A stretch of 8,215 bases of DNA from Verrucomicrobiota bacterium. GTDB taxonomy: Bacteria; Verrucomicrobiota; Verrucomicrobiia; Limisphaerales; UBA9464. The position numbers and the translations under genes are program-made. The stretch is from the NCBI GenBank assembly GCA_947454295.1, contig CANGMO010000088.1, forward strand, positions 1-8,215, in the 5' to 3' direction. The stretch's first letter is position 1. Each line of letters opens with the position of its first letter. The notes beneath the pieces were generated by a model. That model saw nothing but the letters and a program-made list of their open reading frames with translations, was not told where the DNA came from and did not search any database. Shown in pieces: positions 6,056-8,215 of the stretch.

Positions 6056-8215
6056 ATGTCCAAAGTGTCCAACATCCTCCGTGTGTTGCTCCTCTGCGCC
6101 TCAGTTCAGGGCGTGATGGCGCAGGCCCCGAGTCAAGTCGCTGAAGAAGAAGCGATCCGGCGCCAGGAAAAGGCCATCCTCCTCCGCAAGACGCTCGAGG
6201 GCGCCCAGGCGGCCGTTGCTCAGAAGGATCTTCAAACTGCCTCGAAGCAGTATGAGGATGCTTGGGCGCTCACCGAAGTCCTCGGTGCCAGCGTGCAAAA
6301 TGAGCGCCGCCAAACCGCCGAAGGGCTCTCCGCCGTCCGCCTGCAGTTGGCCATTGCGGCCCAGCGCGCCGGCGATGTTCGCGAGGCCGACGTTCAGGTG
6401 GCTCGTGCATTGAAGGTGAATCCGGCCAACTCGGTGGCCCGCTCCTTCAAGGCCGACAACGACAAGCGTCTCGCCGATCTTCAGGGAAAACTCCCGACCA
6501 CCGCTGTGCTTGAGCGTGCCGCTGATCATCGGACGAACATGATCAAGGTGGCCACCTCGGTTCAGGATGCCGTCGTCCTGTTCCAGATGGGCAAGTTGGA
6601 CGAAGCCGAGGAAATCCTCCAGAAGGCAGTCAAGGACAACCCCAACAATCAGGGTGCCTATTACTACCTGAATCTCATCCGCGAGGCTCGCTTCTCCCGC
6701 GCTGCCAAAACCCAGGCGCTGACCTCCAAGGATCGCATCGTCGAAGTCGAACAGGCGTGGGAGCTCCCGAAGAGCAACCTCCCCATCGCCAACCCGATCG
6801 CCAAGACGAACTTGATCCACACCGGTGGTGGTCGCCAGATTATCGCCAGCAAGCTCGACCGCATCATCCTGAATGACGTCAAGTTTGAAGGTCTCCCGCT
6901 GAGCGAGGTCGTGAAATTCCTCGAGGAGCAGGCCAAGGCCCGTGATCCGGAGCGCCGCGGCATCAACTTCCTCATCAGCTCGTCCATCGACGTGCCGAAT
7001 ACCCAGGCCGCACCGACCCTCGACCCGACCACTGGTCAGCCTGTCCAGGCCGCCGCCGCGGAACCGATCGATCTCAACAATGTCGTCGTCCGGTTGACTC
7101 CCGGCCTCCATAACGTTCGCCTCGCGGACGCGCTCGACGCGATCACCAAGGTCTCCGAGAAGCCCATCAAAGTGTCGATTGAAGACTACGCGGTGGTCTT
7201 CACCCAGCGCCTCCCCGAGGCCGTACAGCTCCAAACCCGTCAGTTCCGCGTCGATCCGAACACCTTCATGCAGGGTCTCGAAAGCGTCACCGGCATCTCG
7301 ATCGTTGACAGCTTCCAGAGCACCTCCGGTGGTGGCGGCGGCGGCGGTGGTGGTGGCGGTGGTGGTGGTGGCGGCCAGAACGGCCAGCAGGGCGGCGGCG
7401 TGTTCGCTGTTCCCCGTGTTTCCGTCACTGGAAGCTCCCAGGGCGGTCAGGGTGGTGGTGGCGGTGGTGGTCAGGGTGGACAGAGCGGCGCCGGAATCAC
7501 CGGTGTGACTCGCACCAACCTCATGGCCTCCGTGCAGGTCATGGTTCGCCAATTCTTCCAGGCAGCGGGTGTCAGCTTCCCGCAGGTTGCCATTCCGGGC
7601 CTCGGCGCTGGTGGCGCCGGTGGTGGTGCCGGATTCGGTGGTGGTGGATTCGGCGGCGGTCTCGGCGGTGGCCAGTTCGGCCAAGCCGATCCCAACGCGG
7701 ACACCAAGGCGATCTTCTTCAATGATCGTGCCGGTATTCTGTTCGTCCGTGCGACGCTCTCGGACCTCGACATCATCGAAAAGGCCATCCAGGCCCTCAA
7801 CGTCGCGGCGCCCCAGGTCGAAATCGAGGCGAAGTTCGCCGAAACCAGCCAGAACGACAGCAAGGCACTCGGTTTCAAGTGGCTGGTTGGAAACTTCCTC
7901 ATGGGTGGTGGAAAACTTGGCCTGAATGGTGGCACTGCTCCGACCTACACCGGTGCAGCGACAGCAGCCAATCCGGCCGGCACCTTCCCCGGTCAAACCG
8001 ATGCCGCCACCGGCCTTACGACGGCCGTTTCCCCGGCCGCAACGGACCAGAACATCAGCTCCGGTCTGCGTAACATCGACGGCGCCCAGAACCCGATTCC
8101 CACGGTTGCCACCCTCACGGGCATCCTCACCGATCCCCAGTTCCGCGCGGTCATCAATGCGCTGGATCAGCGCGATGGCGTCAACCTCCTCAGCGCTCCG
8201 AAGGTGCTCACCCAC
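6056..8215 (+). CDS. pilQ: PilQ-like outer-membrane secretin (Amuc_1098 family), partial at 3' end
   Basis: The 720 visible residues run off the right edge inside the secretin domain. The ATG at 6056 has a GAGAAG stretch five bases upstream. A signal peptide (residues 1-22, hydrophobic core VLLLCASVQGVMA, probable cut after A22) directs export. Residues about 25-215 are helical and TPR-like; the clearest repeat is around 172-206 (VLFQMGKLDEAEEILQKAVK). A first secretin N-type domain lies at about 266-385. A second, at about 394-581, is interrupted by three glycine-rich tracts (425-440, 463-477, 517-539) and ends in AIFFNDRAGILFVRATLSDL. The secretin core opens at APQVEIEAKFAE (585-596) and includes an Ala/Thr-rich loop (about 625-670) and the LLSAPKVLT motif (711-719) at the edge. 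It should form the outer-membrane pore through which the pilus passes. It lies 55 bases after the PilP-like gene, consistent with the same operon. No AMIN domain was recognised. Confidence 0.9.
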   Translation, partial: MSKVSNILRVLLLCASVQGVMAQAPSQVAEEEAIRRQEKAILLRKTLEGAQAAVAQKDLQTASKQYEDAWALTEVLGASVQNERRQTAEGLSAVRLQLAIAAQRAGDVREADVQVARALKVNPANSVARSFKADNDKRLADLQGKLPTTAVLERAADHRTNMIKVATSVQDAVVLFQMGKLDEAEEILQKAVKDNPNNQGAYYYLNLIREARFSRAAKTQALTSKDRIVEVEQAWELPKSNLPIANPIAKTNLIHTGGGRQIIASKLDRIILNDVKFEGLPLSEVVKFLEEQAKARDPERRGINFLISSSIDVPNTQAAPTLDPTTGQPVQAAAAEPIDLNNVVVRLTPGLHNVRLADALDAITKVSEKPIKVSIEDYAVVFTQRLPEAVQLQTRQFRVDPNTFMQGLESVTGISIVDSFQSTSGGGGGGGGGGGGGGGGQNGQQGGGVFAVPRVSVTGSSQGGQGGGGGGGQGGQSGAGITGVTRTNLMASVQVMVRQFFQAAGVSFPQVAIPGLGAGGAGGGAGFGGGGFGGGLGGGQFGQADPNADTKAIFFNDRAGILFVRATLSDLDIIEKAIQALNVAAPQVEIEAKFAETSQNDSKALGFKWLVGNFLMGGGKLGLNGGTAPTYTGAATAANPAGTFPGQTDAATGLTTAVSPAATDQNISSGLRNIDGAQNPIPTVATLTGILTDPQFRAVINALDQRDGVNLLSAPKVLTH
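7328..7375 (+). repeat. (GGN)16 tract encoding sixteen consecutive glycines in the secretin
   Basis: Sixteen uninterrupted glycine codons, all GGT or GGC, encode residues 425-440 of the PilQ-like protein. Length changes in steps of three would keep the frame, so the tract could vary by slippage. It lies in a loop of a secretin N-type domain and is probably a flexible linker. Confidence 0.95.
7442..7486 (+). repeat. Second Gly/Gln-rich coding tract in the secretin
   Basis: Residues 463-477 are glycine runs separated by glutamines, with a core of seven consecutive glycines. It is separated from the first tract by a short hydrophobic segment (VFAVPRVSVTG), which suggests a strand between two flexible loops. 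Confidence 0.85.
7604..7672 (+). repeat. Third Gly-rich (GGGF/GGGL) coding tract in the secretin
   Basis: Residues 517-539 are almost entirely glycine with spaced Ala, Phe and Leu. The tract sits just before the strand-helix unit that ends the N-type domain and leads into the secretin core. Confidence 0.85.

Noticed and set aside
6056..6100. Possible lipoprotein signal in the secretin leader (LLLC at residues 11-14)
   Set aside because: The residue before Cys is Leu rather than Gly, Ala or Ser. The hydrophobic core continues to a good signal peptidase I site after A22, so an ordinary signal peptide fits better.
6101..8215. A 704-codon open frame on the minus strand opposite the secretin gene
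   Set aside because: The plus-strand reading has a signal peptide, TPR-like repeats and secretin motifs. The antisense frame gives a biased, motif-free product and stays open because of GC-rich codon usage in the real gene.

Overview
The window looks like chromosomal DNA of a GC-rich member of the Verrucomicrobiota. Two things point there. First, a pseudopilin-type protein at the left edge has the layout of the H-X9-DG prepilin proteins that are abundant in Verrucomicrobiota, Planctomycetota and Lentisphaerota. Second, the right two thirds carry four co-directional genes in the order of the Akkermansia muciniphila Amuc_1101-1100-1099-1098 pilus locus (order recalled, not searched). The phylum is an inference from gene content; I cannot place it further.

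Layout. (1) Positions 1-708, minus strand: the 5' part of a prepilin-like protein that runs off the left edge. (2) Positions 709-819: a short divergent intergenic region. (3) Positions 820-2127, plus strand: a two-domain protein, a HAD phosphatase joined in frame to a TPMT-type methyltransferase, an unusual combination. (4) Positions 2128-2285: intergenic, with T-runs, a weak promoter candidate and a clear rho-independent terminator hairpin. (5) Positions 2286-6000: three closely spaced genes for inner-membrane parts of a type IV pilus machine: an Amuc_1101-type PilM fused to a PilN-like membrane module, an Amuc_1100-type PilO-like protein, and an Amuc_1099-type PilP-like protein. (6) From 6056 to the right edge: the start of an Amuc_1098-type PilQ-like outer-membrane secretin with a signal peptide, TPR-like helices, three glycine-rich tracts and the start of the secretin core.

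How they fit together. In canonical type IV pili, cytoplasmic PilM binds the N-terminus of membrane protein PilN, PilN pairs with PilO, and PilP links them to the PilQ secretin. Here PilM and PilN are one polypeptide and the rest follow in the same order, so this reads as a compact pilMN-O-P-Q alignment operon. The partial prepilin-like protein on the other strand may be a substrate of a pilus or type II-like system, but nothing ties it to this operon. The HAD-methyltransferase is separated from the pilus operon by a terminator and is probably functionally unrelated.

No RNA genes, insertion sequences, CRISPR arrays or attachment sites were seen. No gene-free stretch exceeds 300 bases.
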